From Bradyrhizobium sp. YR681 (GTDB taxonomy: Bacteria > Pseudomonadota > Alphaproteobacteria > Rhizobiales > Xanthobacteraceae), in NCBI RefSeq assembly GCF_000282615.1, contig NZ_AKIY01000190.1, positions 1 to 52,311 of the forward strand: DNA of 52,311 nucleotides, read 5' to 3'. Shown one piece after another: positions 1-8,451 of this stretch (position 1 is its first letter; each line of letters opens with the position of its first letter). The notes below the pieces were generated by a model. The model saw nothing but the letters and a program-made list of their open reading frames with translations, was not told where the DNA came from and did not search any database. The translations under genes were made by a program, and so were the position numbers.

Positions 1-79
1 GCGACCCAGTACGCCGAGACGTCTGCGATTCACCGAGAAGCCGCGGCGTACTGGATTCCCCGCCTTCGCGGGGAATGAC
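1..79. repeat. Palindromic intergenic repeat, family G, copy 1
   Basis: This stretch closely matches 33741-33836. Both copies hold an outer inverted pair (CAGTACGCCG near 7-16 against CGGCGTACTG near 44-53) followed by a short hairpin, ATTCCCCGC-CTTC-GCGGGGAAT. The window begins inside it, so the left end may be missing. It lies downstream of the minus-strand hydroxylase operon and encodes nothing I can support. Confidence 0.7.
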
Positions 80-102
80 AGCGAGCTTATGGAAGTGCCC
101 TC

Positions 103-137
103 CAAAACAAATCCGCCGGAGGCTCACCTCCGGCGGA
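103..137 (-). terminator. Rho-independent terminator of the molybdenum hydroxylase operon
   Basis: A perfect 11-bp stem (112-122 pairing with 127-137) encloses a 4-nt loop. Read on the minus strand it is followed by TTTGTTTTGG. It lies 27 bases past the stop codon of the large-subunit gene, in the right orientation to end that transcript. Confidence 0.75.
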
Positions 138-163
138 CTGTCTCAAGCAGCTTGCAGCCGGCC

Positions 164-2445
164 TTACGCCTTCATCGCGCCCTTCACGGCTTCGGCCGTG
201 ATCGGCAGGGCCCTGACGCGGGCGCCTGAGGCGTTGAAGATGGCGTTGCCGATGGCGGGTGCGACCACCGTCACGGCGGGCTCGCCGACGCCGGTGGCCT
301 TTTCGCCGTTTGCGATCACCGCGACCGCGACCTCCGGCATCTGGCTCATGCGCAGGGGCGTGTAGCTGTCGAAATTGGTCTGCTCGATGCCACCGTCCTT
401 CAGCGTCGCCTTCTCGTACATCGCCAGCGACAGGCCCCACAGCGCCGCGCCCTCGACCTGGGCACGGATGTTGTCGGGATGCACCTGGGTGCCAACGTCG
501 GTTGCGACCGTGAGCTTCTTCACGGTCACCTCGCCCGATGCGGCCACCGCGACATGGGCGACGCAGGCCGTCCAGCTCGCGGTTGCGCGTTCCTGCGACG
601 AGACGCAGGCAACTCCATGCCCTCGCCTTTCGGCAGTTGCCTGGTGCCGTAGCCGGACAGCCCCATCGCGGCGAGCAGCGTGTTGCGCAAGCGCTGCGCG
701 CCGCCATCGTTCTTGCCCTTGCCGTCGAGCAGCGCGATGCGGAACAGGGCGGGGTCCTTGCCGGTCGCAGCCGCGATCTCGTCGATCATGCTTTCGACCG
801 CCCAGAAGGTCCAGCCCGGCGCCACCGAGCGGAGCTGCCCGGACGGCGTCGCATTGTGCGCGAGCTCGTTCTTGATCGCACGCACATGATGGTTGGGCAC
901 GGTGTAGAAGAAGTCGGCACCGTTCACCGTGAACGAGTCCAGCGGCCCCTTCTTGTCGACCGAGGGCGTGAGGAAATCTGGGATTCCCCAGCGCGCGGTC
1001 GGCCACGCCGACACGACGTCGTGGCTGAGCGCGACCAGCTTGCCGTCACCGTCCACGCCGGCTTTCACTTTCTGGTAGGTGAGCGGACGCGAGAAATCCA
1101 TCGTCATGTCGTTTTCGCGCGTGTAGATCACCTTCACCGGCTTGCCGATGGCCTTCGCCGCCTGCACCGCGGGGATCATCATGTCGGCATCGAGCCTGCG
1201 GCCAAAACCGCCGCCGAGCCACATCTGGTGCATGACGACGAATTTCGGATCGATCCCAGCAGCACCCGCGGCGATCGCGCCGGAGCGCGTCGCGAACTGG
1301 TTGCCGGAATAGATGTGCAGGATGTCACCCTTGAACTCCGCGGTGGCGTTCATCGGCTCCATCGGCGCATGGATGTTGATGCTGGTGGTGTACTCCGCCT
1401 CCAGCACTTTTGCCGCCGAGCCGAACGCCGCCGAGGGATCGCCGTCCTTGACGAAGAACTGGCCGGAATCGTCGAGCTTTTGAAGCCGCTTGGCTTCATC
1501 GAGCAGCGACTGGCTCGACAGCTTTGCGTTGGGCCCGCCGTCATAGGCGATCTTCAGCGCCTGCGCTGCCTTCTTGGCGTTGGCGTAGGTGCTGGCGACC
1601 GCAACGACCCAACCGGAGGTCGTTCCGGTCTTGTCGTCGAGGGTGACGGCCTTGATGAAGCCCGGCACCTTCCTGGCGCCGCTGTCGTCGACCGATTTCA
1701 CGGTGGCGCCGAAACGCACCGGCGGCGTTACCACCGCGCCATAGGCCATGCCCGGCAGCATCACGTCGATGCCGTACTTCGCCGTGCCGTTGGTCTTGGA
1801 GGGGATGTCGAGCTGCGGCACCGACACACCGATCATGGTGTATTGATCCGGCGTCTTCAGCTTGATCGCCTTCAGCTCGTCCGGCGTGAAGGTTTTGGTC
1901 GCCTTGCCGCGCTTCACGATATCGGCGAACGACATCTGCTTCTTCGACTTCGGATGCACGATCATGGAATCGCGCACTGCGAGTTCCGATGCCGGCACGC
2001 CCATCGCGGCGGCCGCGCCCTCCATCAACGCCATGCGCCCGGCCGCACCGGCCCGGCTCATCGCGTCAAAGTTCATCATCGTGGACCAGCTGCCGCCGGT
2101 GATCTGCGCGCCCAGCACGGGGTCGTTGAATTTTGGATCGTTGGAGGCGAGTGCAACGCGCATGTCGCTCCATTTTGCACCCAGTTCCTCCGCCACGATC
2201 TGCGCCATGGTGGAGGCGATGTGCTGGCCCATGTCGGCCTTGCCGCAGGTCACGGTGACGAGGCCGTCGGGCGCGATCGCGTACCAGACGCTCGGCTCGA
2301 AATTCGATGGTGCAGCGAGCGCTTCACCGATGCCGGGCACGCCGGCATAGCCGAGCACGAGGCCGGTCGCGGCGGTGCCGACCAGGAAGGAGCGGCGGCT
2401 GAGATCGGTCGTCTCGGATGTCACGTTGTTGATGTGCTTGTTCAT
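164..2445 (-). pseudogene. Molybdopterin-binding large subunit of a xanthine-dehydrogenase-family oxidoreductase, frameshifted
   Basis: This is the catalytic subunit of a periplasmic molybdenum hydroxylase, closest in design to isoquinoline 1-oxidoreductase (IorB type) or aldehyde oxidases that pass electrons to a cytochrome. Residues 1-45 form a twin-arginine signal with SRRSFLVG, so the enzyme would be exported folded with its cofactor. Family motifs GGGFGRRL and ATPSGQLRSVAPGW are visible. The frame breaks near 613-618: the minus strand reads GGGCATGGAGTTGCC, and adding one G restores about 150 more residues of good homology (ACVSSQERATAS onward) to the stop at 164. That lost part includes GVGEPA with the expected catalytic Glu, so the uncorrected product would be inactive and would read on to a stop at 526. 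With correction the protein is about 760 residues, normal for the family. Its start overlaps the small-subunit stop (ATGA). A sequencing slip in a short G run is as likely as a true mutation. Confidence 0.85.
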
Positions 2446-2933
2446 GTGGGCCTCCGTTCGTTGCCGGAGGCGGAGGCGGTGCGCATCTCGGATGCGGCAC
2501 GCATGATCGCCTTCTGGATCCGCGAATAGGTCATGCAACGGCAGAGATTGCCGTCCATATGCGCCACGACCTCGTCCTTGGTCGGATTGGGATTCTTCGC
2601 CAGCAGCGAGGCCGCCTGCATGATCTGTCCGGACTGGCAGTAGCCGCATTGCGGCACCTGCTCGGCGATCCATGCCTTCTGCAAGGGATGATCGCCCTTG
2701 GCGGAGAGGCCTTCGATGGTGGTGATCTTCTTGCCGGCGACATCGCCGACCATGGTCTGGCACGACCGCACGGCTTCGCCGTTGACGTGCACGGTGCAGG
2801 CACCACACAGCCCGGCCCCGCAGCCGAACTTGGTGCCGGTCATCTGCAATTGCTCGCGGATCGCCCAGAGGAGCGGCGTGTCGTTCGCCGCATCCACGGA
2901 CAGACTCCGCCCGTTGATGGTGAGAGTTGGCAT
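2442..2933 (-). CDS. [2Fe-2S] small subunit of the molybdenum hydroxylase
   Basis: This 163-residue protein is the electron-transfer subunit that pairs with the large subunit just downstream. It has the plant-ferredoxin type cluster site [15 protein letters not shown] near residues 40-55 and the second, helical [2Fe-2S] domain with [10 protein letters not shown] and LCRC near 100-140. No FAD subunit gene lies beside it, which fits the two-subunit IorAB class rather than xanthine dehydrogenase proper. The start at MPTLTING was preferred over an upstream in-frame start because family members begin there. The stop codon overlaps the large-subunit ATG by four bases, so the two are probably translationally coupled. 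It has no signal peptide of its own and would travel with its Tat-targeted partner. Confidence 0.88.
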   Translation of the reverse strand: MPTLTINGRSLSVDAANDTPLLWAIREQLQMTGTKFGCGAGLCGACTVHVNGEAVRSCQTMVGDVAGKKITTIEGLSAKGDHPLQKAWIAEQVPQCGYCQSGQIMQAASLLAKNPNPTKDEVVAHMDGNLCRCMTYSRIQKAIMRAASEMRTASASGNERRPT

Positions 2934-3220
2934 AGGCGTCTTCCCCTGCCGGTGCATGAAGCCGCTTACGGCGGCAACTTGAGTAGTGGACGCCCACCGG
3001 GCCAACGCCCACCTTGATCGCAAGAATGATCGCGTTCGGGCGCAGAGGCAAATGCAATTTGGAATCGCTCGAAACTATCCTGGCAGCGTCGTGTTGTGCG
3101 TTGCGAGAACGAGGCGGATGCAGCGACTGGACGCAATAGAAAGCGCATGCGTGCCATTGCGATCAGGCAGTTTCTTCGAGGTAACTTGGCGCGCTAGAGT
3201 ACAAGCGCCGCCGCGGTCGC

Positions 3221-3370
3221 CCCTTCTCCCCTTGCGGGAGAAGGTGGCGCGAAGCGCCGGATGAGGGGTATCTCTCCGCGAACTCAACAGGCAGTCTTGC
3301 GCGCAGAGAGAACCCCTCACCCGTCTCGCCGCTTGCGCGGCGAGCCACCCTCTCCCGCAAGGGGAGAGGG
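3221..3370. repeat. Palindromic intergenic repeat, family A, copy 1
   Basis: Two long inverted arms (3221-3268 and 3313-3370) carry CTTCTCCCCTTGCGGGAG and its complement, plus the inner motif GATGAGGGG / CCCCTCACCC. They enclose a 44-nt loop that is itself partly self-complementary. The rest of the 2934-3413 gap holds upstream sequence for both flanking genes, with no further gene that I can support. Confidence 0.85.
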
Positions 3371-3413
3371 TGCACCGGTGTCGTAGCGAGAATAAAAAGA
3401 AAGGGCGGAAACA

Positions 3414-4178
3414 ATGCCGAAGATCGATCGGGACGGCGTCGGGATCTATTACGAGGTCCACGGCAATGGTCCGCCGCTGCTGCTCACCCACGGCTATTCC
3501 TCGACCTCGGCGATGTGGCACGGCCAGGTCGATGCGCTCGCAAAGGACCACAAGCTGATCCTGTGGGACATGCGCGGCCATGGCCAGTCCGACTACCCTG
3601 ACGATCCCAAGGCCTACAGCGAAGCACTCACTGTCGGCGACATCGCGGCGATCCTCGATGCGGTCGGCGCCGGGCGCGCCATCATCGGCGGCCTCTCGCT
3701 CGGCGGCTACATGTCGCTCGCGTTCTATCGCGCGCATCCGGAGCGCGCCCGGGCGCTGCTGATCATCGACACCGGGCCGGGCTTCAAGAAGGACGACGCC
3801 CGCGAAGCCTGGAACGCACGCGCACTCGGCACCGCCGACAAGCTCGATCGCGAAGGGCTCGCGATGCTGAAATCGGCGACGCGCGAACGCGCCGCCGCCA
3901 GCCACCGCAACGCCAGCGGGCTTGCGCTTGCGGCCCGCGGCATGCTGACCCAGCGCGATGCGCGCGTGATCGAGCTGTTGCCCGACATCAAGGTGCCCAG
4001 CCTGATCGTGATCGGCGCCGACGACACGCCGTTCCTGGCGGCGTCCGACTACATGGCCGCAAAGATCCCCGGCGCACAAAAGGTCGTGATTCCCGCGGCC
4101 GGACACGCCGTCAACATCGATCAGCCGCAGGCTTTTGTTGACGCGGTGGTGCCTTTCCTGAAGAACTTGCCGGGATAG
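3414..4178 (+). CDS. Alpha/beta hydrolase
   Basis: This 254-residue cytoplasmic hydrolase has the alpha/beta fold of the 3-oxoadipate enol-lactonase and haloperoxidase group. The nucleophile elbow GGLSLGGYMS (Ser near residue 95), a later acid in IVIGADDTPF and the histidine in PAAGHAVNID complete a catalytic triad. The oxyanion-hole region HGYSSTSAMW is also in place near residue 30. A purine-rich ribosome site (AAAGGGCGGAAAC) precedes the ATG. A small secreted protein gene follows 20 bases later on the same strand. The substrate cannot be told from sequence; an ester or lactone is the general expectation. Confidence 0.88.
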   Translation: MPKIDRDGVGIYYEVHGNGPPLLLTHGYSSTSAMWHGQVDALAKDHKLILWDMRGHGQSDYPDDPKAYSEALTVGDIAAILDAVGAGRAIIGGLSLGGYMSLAFYRAHPERARALLIIDTGPGFKKDDAREAWNARALGTADKLDREGLAMLKSATRERAAASHRNASGLALAARGMLTQRDARVIELLPDIKVPSLIVIGADDTPFLAASDYMAAKIPGAQKVVIPAAGHAVNIDQPQAFVDAVVPFLKNLPG

Positions 4179-4198
4179 GACGGACAGGAACTCAGGCC

Positions 4199-4537
4199 AT
4201 GAAGCGGGCAATGTTGACTGCGGGTGCAGTGTTGCTGTCGATGTCGGCATCGGCGCAGGCCGATCCGTTCGGCGCCATGCCGCGCCAGCCCTTCGTCACG
4301 ACCTTGTCCAACAACACGCCGCTCGCCTTCGGCATGGATGCCGGGCAGACCGCGCGCGCCCTCGGGCAGCCGCTGCAATATGTACGGGGGCGGCCCGGCA
4401 ACGAGATCTACCTCGCGCTCCGCAACATCGGCGGCAGCGGGCTGATCCCCTACCGTCACCGCCTGTTCCTGCAATTCCGCCACGGACGGCTGGCGGGATG
4501 GAAGGAGGACTATGGCGAGAACTGGATGTGGGAGTGA
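4199..4537 (+). CDS. Small secreted protein of unknown function
   Basis: I do not recognise the family of this 112-residue protein. The first 21 residues form a Sec signal peptide (MKRAML..., hydrophobic core, SASAQA) with likely cleavage after AQA. The mature part is about 90 residues, lacks cysteines and further membrane segments, and ends in a run rich in aromatic and charged residues (GWKEDYGENWMWE). It is probably periplasmic. The gene starts 20 bases after the alpha/beta hydrolase stop and may share its transcript. The codon pattern matches its neighbours, which supports a real gene. Confidence 0.7.
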   Translation: MKRAMLTAGAVLLSMSASAQADPFGAMPRQPFVTTLSNNTPLAFGMDAGQTARALGQPLQYVRGRPGNEIYLALRNIGGSGLIPYRHRLFLQFRHGRLAGWKEDYGENWMWE

Positions 4538-4542
4538 GGTGT

Positions 4543-4660
4543 CTCCCCTCATCCTGAGGAGCTTGCGCAGCAAGCGTCTCGAAGGATGAAGGCCCCTGCA
4601 GCTGCTTCTCGGCCTTTCATCCTTCGAGACGCGCTGGCGCGCTCCTCAGGATGAGGGGAG
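4543..4660. repeat. Palindromic intergenic repeat, family B, copy 1
   Basis: A long inverted repeat has outer arms CCCCTCATCCTGAGGAG and CTCCTCAGGATGAGGGG and inner arms GTCTCGAAGGATGAA and TTCATCCTTCGAGAC. A second, more diverged copy is at 21711-21815. It begins six bases after the upstream stop codon and could fold into a strong RNA stem at the transcript end. Confidence 0.85.
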
Positions 4661-4702
4661 AGAGTTGAAATTTCGGATCGACAACAAAGAAGGACAACCC
4701 GC

Positions 4703-5374
4703 GTGGGACAAGACATCAAGCTGACGGCCTCCGACAATTTCCAGCTCGGCGCCTATCGCGCCGATCCCGCCGGCAGCCCGAAGGGCGCGGTGGCGGTGAT
4801 CCAGGAGATTTTTGGCGTCAACCATCACATCCGATCGGTCTGCGACCGCCTTGCCAAGGAGGGCTATGTCGCGATCGCGCCGTCGATCTTCGACCGCACG
4901 TCGCCGAACTTCCAGTCGGGCTATAGCCCCGACGAGATCGCGGAAGCGCGAAAATTCGTCGCCAGTCCCGACTGGGAGGCGATGCTGCGCGACACGCAGG
5001 CCGCAATCGATGCGGTGAAAACTATCGGCCCGGTCGGCATCATCGGCTTTTGTCTGGGCGGCAGCATCGCCTTCGTCGCGGCGACGCGATTGACCGGCCT
5101 GAAGGCCGCGATCGGGTATTACGGCGGCGCCGTTGTGCGCTTCGCCGACGAGACGCCGAAGGTCCCGACGCAACTGCATTTCGGCGAGAAGGATGCGGGC
5201 ATTCCCCTGACCGACGTCGAGACGGTCAAGGCGAAGCGGCCGGACGTCGAGGTCTTCGTCTACGCGAACGCCCAGCACGGCTTCCATTGCGACGAGCGGC
5301 CGAGCTACGACAAGGCCAGCTCGGATATCGCCTGGCCGCGCTCGATGGAATTTTTCGCAAAGCATCTGAAATAG
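4703..5374 (+). CDS. Dienelactone hydrolase family protein
   Basis: This 223-residue protein belongs to the dienelactone hydrolase family (carboxymethylenebutenolidase type), which opens lactone rings in aromatic degradation and acts on related esters. The family triad is present: Cys in IGFCLGGS near residue 118, Asp in GEKDAGIPL near 166, and His in NAQHGFHCDER near 198. The conserved N-terminal EIFGVNHHIR region, which positions the catalytic Glu, is also there. The start is a GTG preceded by AAAGAAGGAC. It lies downstream of a family B repeat and upstream of a family E repeat, so it is probably transcribed alone. No other ring-cleavage pathway genes sit nearby, so the substrate is open. 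Confidence 0.9.
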   Translation: MGQDIKLTASDNFQLGAYRADPAGSPKGAVAVIQEIFGVNHHIRSVCDRLAKEGYVAIAPSIFDRTSPNFQSGYSPDEIAEARKFVASPDWEAMLRDTQAAIDAVKTIGPVGIIGFCLGGSIAFVAATRLTGLKAAIGYYGGAVVRFADETPKVPTQLHFGEKDAGIPLTDVETVKAKRPDVEVFVYANAQHGFHCDERPSYDKASSDIAWPRSMEFFAKHLK

Positions 5375-5393
5375 AGCTCATAGCTCTCTCGTC

Positions 5394-5513
5394 CGTCATT
5401 CCGGGATGCGCCGACAGGCGCAGGCCCGGAATCCATACTCACAACCGTGGTTACGGATTCTCAGATGCGCAATTGCGCATCATGACTCGCGCTACGCGCG
5501 CCCCGGAATGACG
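5394..5513. repeat. Palindromic intergenic repeat, family E
   Basis: Outer arms CGTCATTCCGGG and CCCCGGAATGACG bracket a second internal palindrome (ATGCGCAATTGCGCAT). It fills the gap between two convergent genes. Only one copy is present in the window. Confidence 0.75.
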
Positions 5514-5535
5514 AGGGGAGAGAGTCGGGCTGAAA

Positions 5536-6282
5536 CTAGAACCAGCGCTCGCCGACATACACGGTGTCGCCCGGTGCAAGCGGCGTACCGAGGGGCACCA
5601 CGGCGCGCATGGCACCGCCGCCCTCGGTGTGCGTGACGGTGACGACGTCGCGCTTGGCGCGCGGCGAGAAGCCGCCGGCGATCGCGACGGCACTTTCGAC
5701 CGTCATGTTCGGCACGTAGGGATATTGGCCGGGCGCGGAGACTTCGCCGAGGATGAAGAACGGCCGATAGGACTCGACTTCGACGGCGACCGAGGGCTCG
5801 CGGATATAGCCGTTGCGCAGCCGCGCGGCGATTTCACCCGCGAGTCCGGCCGGCGTGCGGCCGCGCGCGGGAACCGCGCCGATCAGCGGCATGGTGATGG
5901 AACCGCCGGCGTCGATCGAATAGCTGTTGGTGAGACCTTCCTGGCCATAGACCACGACACGCAGCTTGTCGCCGGCGTCGAGATGGTAGGAGGCATCGTA
6001 GCGCATCGGTGCCGCCATCGGCGCGGCATAGCCGACCGGCATCGGCGCAGGCGAGGAGGCGAAGGAATTGGTCAGCGCGCCAATCGCACCGCCGCCGTTG
6101 GCAACGGCGACCGGCGGCGGCGCGCTGTAGGGCTGGCCATAGGCCATGGAATCGAGATCGGGGCGCGGCTGAACATAGGCGACGGGGCCGGCGGTCTGCA
6201 TGCAGCCGCCAAGGGTCAGCGCGGCGGACGCTGCCAGGGACACTGCCGAGATCGACGATCGAAACGCGCGTGCAACTGGCAC
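5536..6282 (-). CDS. Polysaccharide export lipoprotein, Wza/KpsD-like
   Basis: This outer-membrane auxiliary protein of about 248 residues has an N-terminal lipoprotein signal (LTLGGC lipobox near residue 25). The polysaccharide export domain follows (YHLDAGDKLRVVVYGQ to about residue 165), then a soluble ligand-binding beta-grasp segment (FILGEVSAPGQYPYVP). The C-terminus ends in APGDTVYVGERWF. Its role in the family is to form the periplasmic and outer-membrane part of the exit channel for capsule or exopolysaccharide. I chose a GTG start at 6282 with GAGGG upstream, because longer frames add non-homologous sequence. At this size it is shorter than E. coli Wza and lacks the C-terminal transmembrane helix region. 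No polymerase, flippase or tyrosine kinase gene is nearby. Confidence 0.85.
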   Translation of the reverse strand: MPVARAFRSSISAVSLAASAALTLGGCMQTAGPVAYVQPRPDLDSMAYGQPYSAPPPVAVANGGGAIGALTNSFASSPAPMPVGYAAPMAAPMRYDASYHLDAGDKLRVVVYGQEGLTNSYSIDAGGSITMPLIGAVPARGRTPAGLAGEIAARLRNGYIREPSVAVEVESYRPFFILGEVSAPGQYPYVPNMTVESAVAIAGGFSPRAKRDVVTVTHTEGGGAMRAVVPLGTPLAPGDTVYVGERWF

Positions 6283-6374
6283 CGGACCTATCCCTCGAAA
6301 CGAGACAGCTTCAGTGATGCACCAGTTATGGTTAATAAAGCGTTGAGGGGGCCGCGCTATGAGCGCGGCGCGCT

Positions 6375-6500
6375 CCCTCTCCCGGTTGCGGGAGAGGGTT
6401 GGGCAGAGGATATCTCCACGACGGGACAATCCCCCAGAGGAGAGAACTCTCACCCGCCACGCTCTTCGAGCGTAGCGACCTCTCCCGCAAGCGGGAGAGG
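6375..6500. repeat. Palindromic intergenic repeat, family A, copy 2 (subtype with a longer core)
   Basis: Terminal hairpins CCTCTCCCGGTTGCGGGAG and CCTCTCCCGCAAGCGGGAG flank a core containing CTCACCCGCCACGCTC. The core matches, in reverse orientation, the repeat at 21017-21144, so these two form a subtype. It lies between msrA and the export lipoprotein gene. Confidence 0.8.
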
Positions 6501-6521
6501 TGCACCACCTTCGCGGCTGGC

Positions 6522-7178
6522 TTACGCGCCTACACCGACGCCGATCGGGCAGGACACGCCGGTGCCGCCGAGGCCGCAATAGCCGGCGGGATTCTTTGCC
6601 AGATATTGCTGGTGATAGTCCTCGGCGAAATAGAACGCGCCCGCCGGCGCGATCTCGGTGGTGATGGCGCCGAGGCCTTTTGCGGCAAGCGCCTTTTGAT
6701 AGAGCGCCTTCGACTCGTCGGCCGCCTGCTTCTGCGCATCGGAATAGGTGTAGATCGCGCTTCGGTACTGCGTGCCGACGTCGTTGCCCTGGCGCATGCC
6801 CTGCGTCGGGTTGTGGCTCTCCCAGAACGTCTTCAGGAGCTTCTCGTAAGAAATCTTTTTCGGGTCGAACACGACCAGCACCACTTCGGTGTGGCCGGTG
6901 CGTCCCGAGCAGGTCTCTTCATAGGTCGGGTTCGGCGTGTGGCCGCCGGCATAGCCGACGGCGGTCGTATAGATGCCATCGCCGAGCTCCCAGAATTTGC
7001 GTTCGGCGCCCCAGAAGCAGCCGAGCCCGAACACCGCCTGCTCGAGACCTGCGGGATAAGGCGACTGCAATTTGCTGCCGTTGACGAAATGGGTGCTTGC
7101 GGTCGGGATGGGCTGCGCACGGCCGGGCAGCGCTTCAGCTGCGCTCGGCAATGCGGTGGTCTTGCGCATGAACAGCAT
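6522..7178 (-). CDS. msrA: Peptide-methionine (S)-S-oxide reductase MsrA
   Basis: MsrA reduces methionine S-sulfoxide in proteins and free methionine, using thioredoxin. The catalytic signature [12 protein letters not shown] lies near residue 52, with the active Cys within it. It is followed by VGYAGG, the [12 protein letters not shown] strand and [12 protein letters not shown], all diagnostic of the family. Further cysteines near the C-terminus ([14 protein letters not shown]) are the usual recycling residues. I chose the ATG at 7178 because GGAG lies 8-11 bases before it; a start at 7202 would add eight residues but lacks such a site. At 218 residues it matches the long MsrA form. No signal peptide is evident, so it should be cytoplasmic. 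Confidence 0.95.
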   Translation of the reverse strand: MLFMRKTTALPSAAEALPGRAQPIPTASTHFVNGSKLQSPYPAGLEQAVFGLGCFWGAERKFWELGDGIYTTAVGYAGGHTPNPTYEETCSGRTGHTEVVLVVFDPKKISYEKLLKTFWESHNPTQGMRQGNDVGTQYRSAIYTYSDAQKQAADESKALYQKALAAKGLGAITTEIAPAGAFYFAEDYHQQYLAKNPAGYCGLGGTGVSCPIGVGVGA

Positions 7179-7310
7179 GATCGGATCTCCGAAACGAGCC
7201 ATGCGTCGCCCGAGCCAGGTGCTCAGGCGGCGTGCTCGCGATCAGGTGGGAATATAGGTGTTTACGTGCGAAGGGGCAGCCTTGTTACGGCGCCGCATGC
7301 GCGAAAACCC

Positions 7311-7372
7311 AATCCCGGCGGGAATTGAAGATCAATCCCGGCGGGAATTGGAGGATCAATCCCGGGAATAAC
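7311..7372. repeat. Short tandem repeat, about 23-bp unit, 2.6 copies
   Basis: The unit begins AATCCCGGCGGGAATTG and is repeated at 7311, 7334 and, truncated, at 7358. Each unit contains a near-palindrome. The last copy runs into the 3' end of the small membrane protein gene on the minus strand, so it contributes part of that protein's C-terminus. Confidence 0.85.
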
Positions 7373-7673
7373 CGATCAGCGGTTTCCGCGGCCGGAACAG
7401 GAGCATCAGCAGGATGCCCAAAATGCCGAGGACGGCGAAAACCGGCTGGTCCAGCACGAGCCGGATCACCGAGGTCCAGAGCCACGGCGCCTTGGCCTCG
7501 ACCCAGGTCCGGAACGCGGTCTGGCTGGCCTGATTGATGTCGTTCCAGAACTGGCCGAACCGGGTGAATCTGAGGGTCTGGTCGGCCACCCAGCGGGCAC
7601 CGTCATAGACCATGAAAATGAACCCGCCAGCGAGCAGCAACAGCCCAATCAGTCGGAAAAAGCCGCGGATCAT
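7356..7673 (-). CDS. Small membrane protein of unknown function
   Basis: This 105-residue protein has two predicted membrane spans: residues 5-22 (FRLIGLLLLAGGFIFMVY) and about 76-93 (VFAVLGILGILLMLLF). A short amphipathic loop rich in Trp and Phe lies between them, followed by a basic C-terminal tail (RPRKPLIGYSRD). I do not recognise a named family. The start at MIRGFFRL (7673) is preferred because it opens directly into the first span; the frame could extend further upstream. It reads away from the rpsT promoter, so the two are divergently transcribed. The C-terminal codons overlap a short tandem repeat. Confidence 0.7.
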   Translation of the reverse strand: MIRGFFRLIGLLLLAGGFIFMVYDGARWVADQTLRFTRFGQFWNDINQASQTAFRTWVEAKAPWLWTSVIRLVLDQPVFAVLGILGILLMLLFRPRKPLIGYSRD

Positions 7674-7816
7674 GCCCCACCCAATACGGTCGTCCGATCG
7701 GACGACCCAACGAACGCCGCCAGCCAATAGCCGCAAGGCGGCAGAAATTCAACCTCTTCAGGGCGTTACGGCGCCAGCCCGGCCCGCTTGAGGCCGGTTT
7801 TCCAGCCTGGAAAGCG

Positions 7817-7845
7817 TTGACGGTGCCACAGACCCTCTCTATAAG
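7817..7845 (+). promoter_or_regulatory. Sigma-70-type promoter for rpsT
   Basis: TTGACG at 7817-7822 and TATAAG at 7840-7845 are separated by exactly 17 bases. Transcription would start near 7852 and leave a leader of about 200 nt before the rpsT start codon. Confidence 0.7.
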
Positions 7846-8051
7846 GGCGCCAACTGGCGGCGGGCGCAATCCTGCCGCCGCTGTTCTTTGAGCAGTTGCA
7901 GGCTCCTCGAGCTGAGAAGCTCTTTGAGGTCTCATGTTCCGGGAACGGCCCAGCAACCGAACACCCTAAATCCGAGCGTCGATTCCGCGGTCAAGCAAGC
8001 CGGCGCCACCCGACCAAGACGCGACCGGTATCGCAAAAGGATATTGAGACC

Positions 8052-8318
8052 ATGGCCAATACCACTTCCGCCAAGAAAGCGACGCGCAAGATCGCCCGCC
8101 GCACTGCCGTCAACAAGTCGCGCCGCACCCAGATGCGCGGTGCCGTGCGCAACGTCGAGGAAGCCATCAAGACCGGCGACCGCGCCGCCGCCGTGCAGGC
8201 GCTGGCGAATGCCGAGCCCGCTTTGATGCGCGCCGCCCAGCGCAACATCATTCACAAGAACAACGCCAGCCGCAAGGTCTCGCGCCTCACCGCGCAGATC
8301 GCCAAGCTCGCCAAGTAA
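8052..8318 (+). CDS. rpsT: 30S ribosomal protein S20
   Basis: This 88-residue, strongly basic protein has the S20 sequence pattern: [13 protein letters not shown] start, then [15 protein letters not shown] and the helix-rich C-terminus [17 protein letters not shown]20 binds 16S rRNA early in 30S assembly. The ATG at 8052 is preceded by AAAAGGATATTGAG, a good ribosome site. The gene has its own promoter at 7817-7845, a leader of about 200 nt and a terminator at 8385-8409, so it is a single-gene unit. In E. coli S20 represses its own translation; the long leader leaves room for such control here, but no specific structure was identified. Having rpsT just upstream of dnaA is common in Rhizobiales. 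Confidence 0.97.
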   Translation: MANTTSAKKATRKIARRTAVNKSRRTQMRGAVRNVEEAIKTGDRAAAVQALANAEPALMRAAQRNIIHKNNASRKVSRLTAQIAKLAK

Positions 8319-8384
8319 GCCAGCGAGCTCGTAAGCACGCTTGCGACATCATCTGATCGGTTGAGCCGATCGTCACGACGAACA

Positions 8385-8409
8385 GCCCGGCATCGCGCCG
8401 GGCTTTTTT
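8385..8409 (+). terminator. Rho-independent terminator of rpsT
   Basis: A perfect 7-bp stem, GCCCGGC (8385-8391) with GCCGGGC (8397-8403), has a 5-nt loop and is followed by six T. It lies 67 bases after the rpsT stop codon. Confidence 0.92.
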
Positions 8410-8451
8410 GTTGCCTGTCATATTCACGGAAGCAGTCACGCGCGCCCGTTC

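Noticed and set aside
538..2529. A long plus-strand open frame of over 600 codons opposite the molybdenum hydroxylase gene
   Set aside because: It is antisense to a gene with clear motifs; its Arg/His-rich low-complexity product is typical of the shadow of a high-GC gene.
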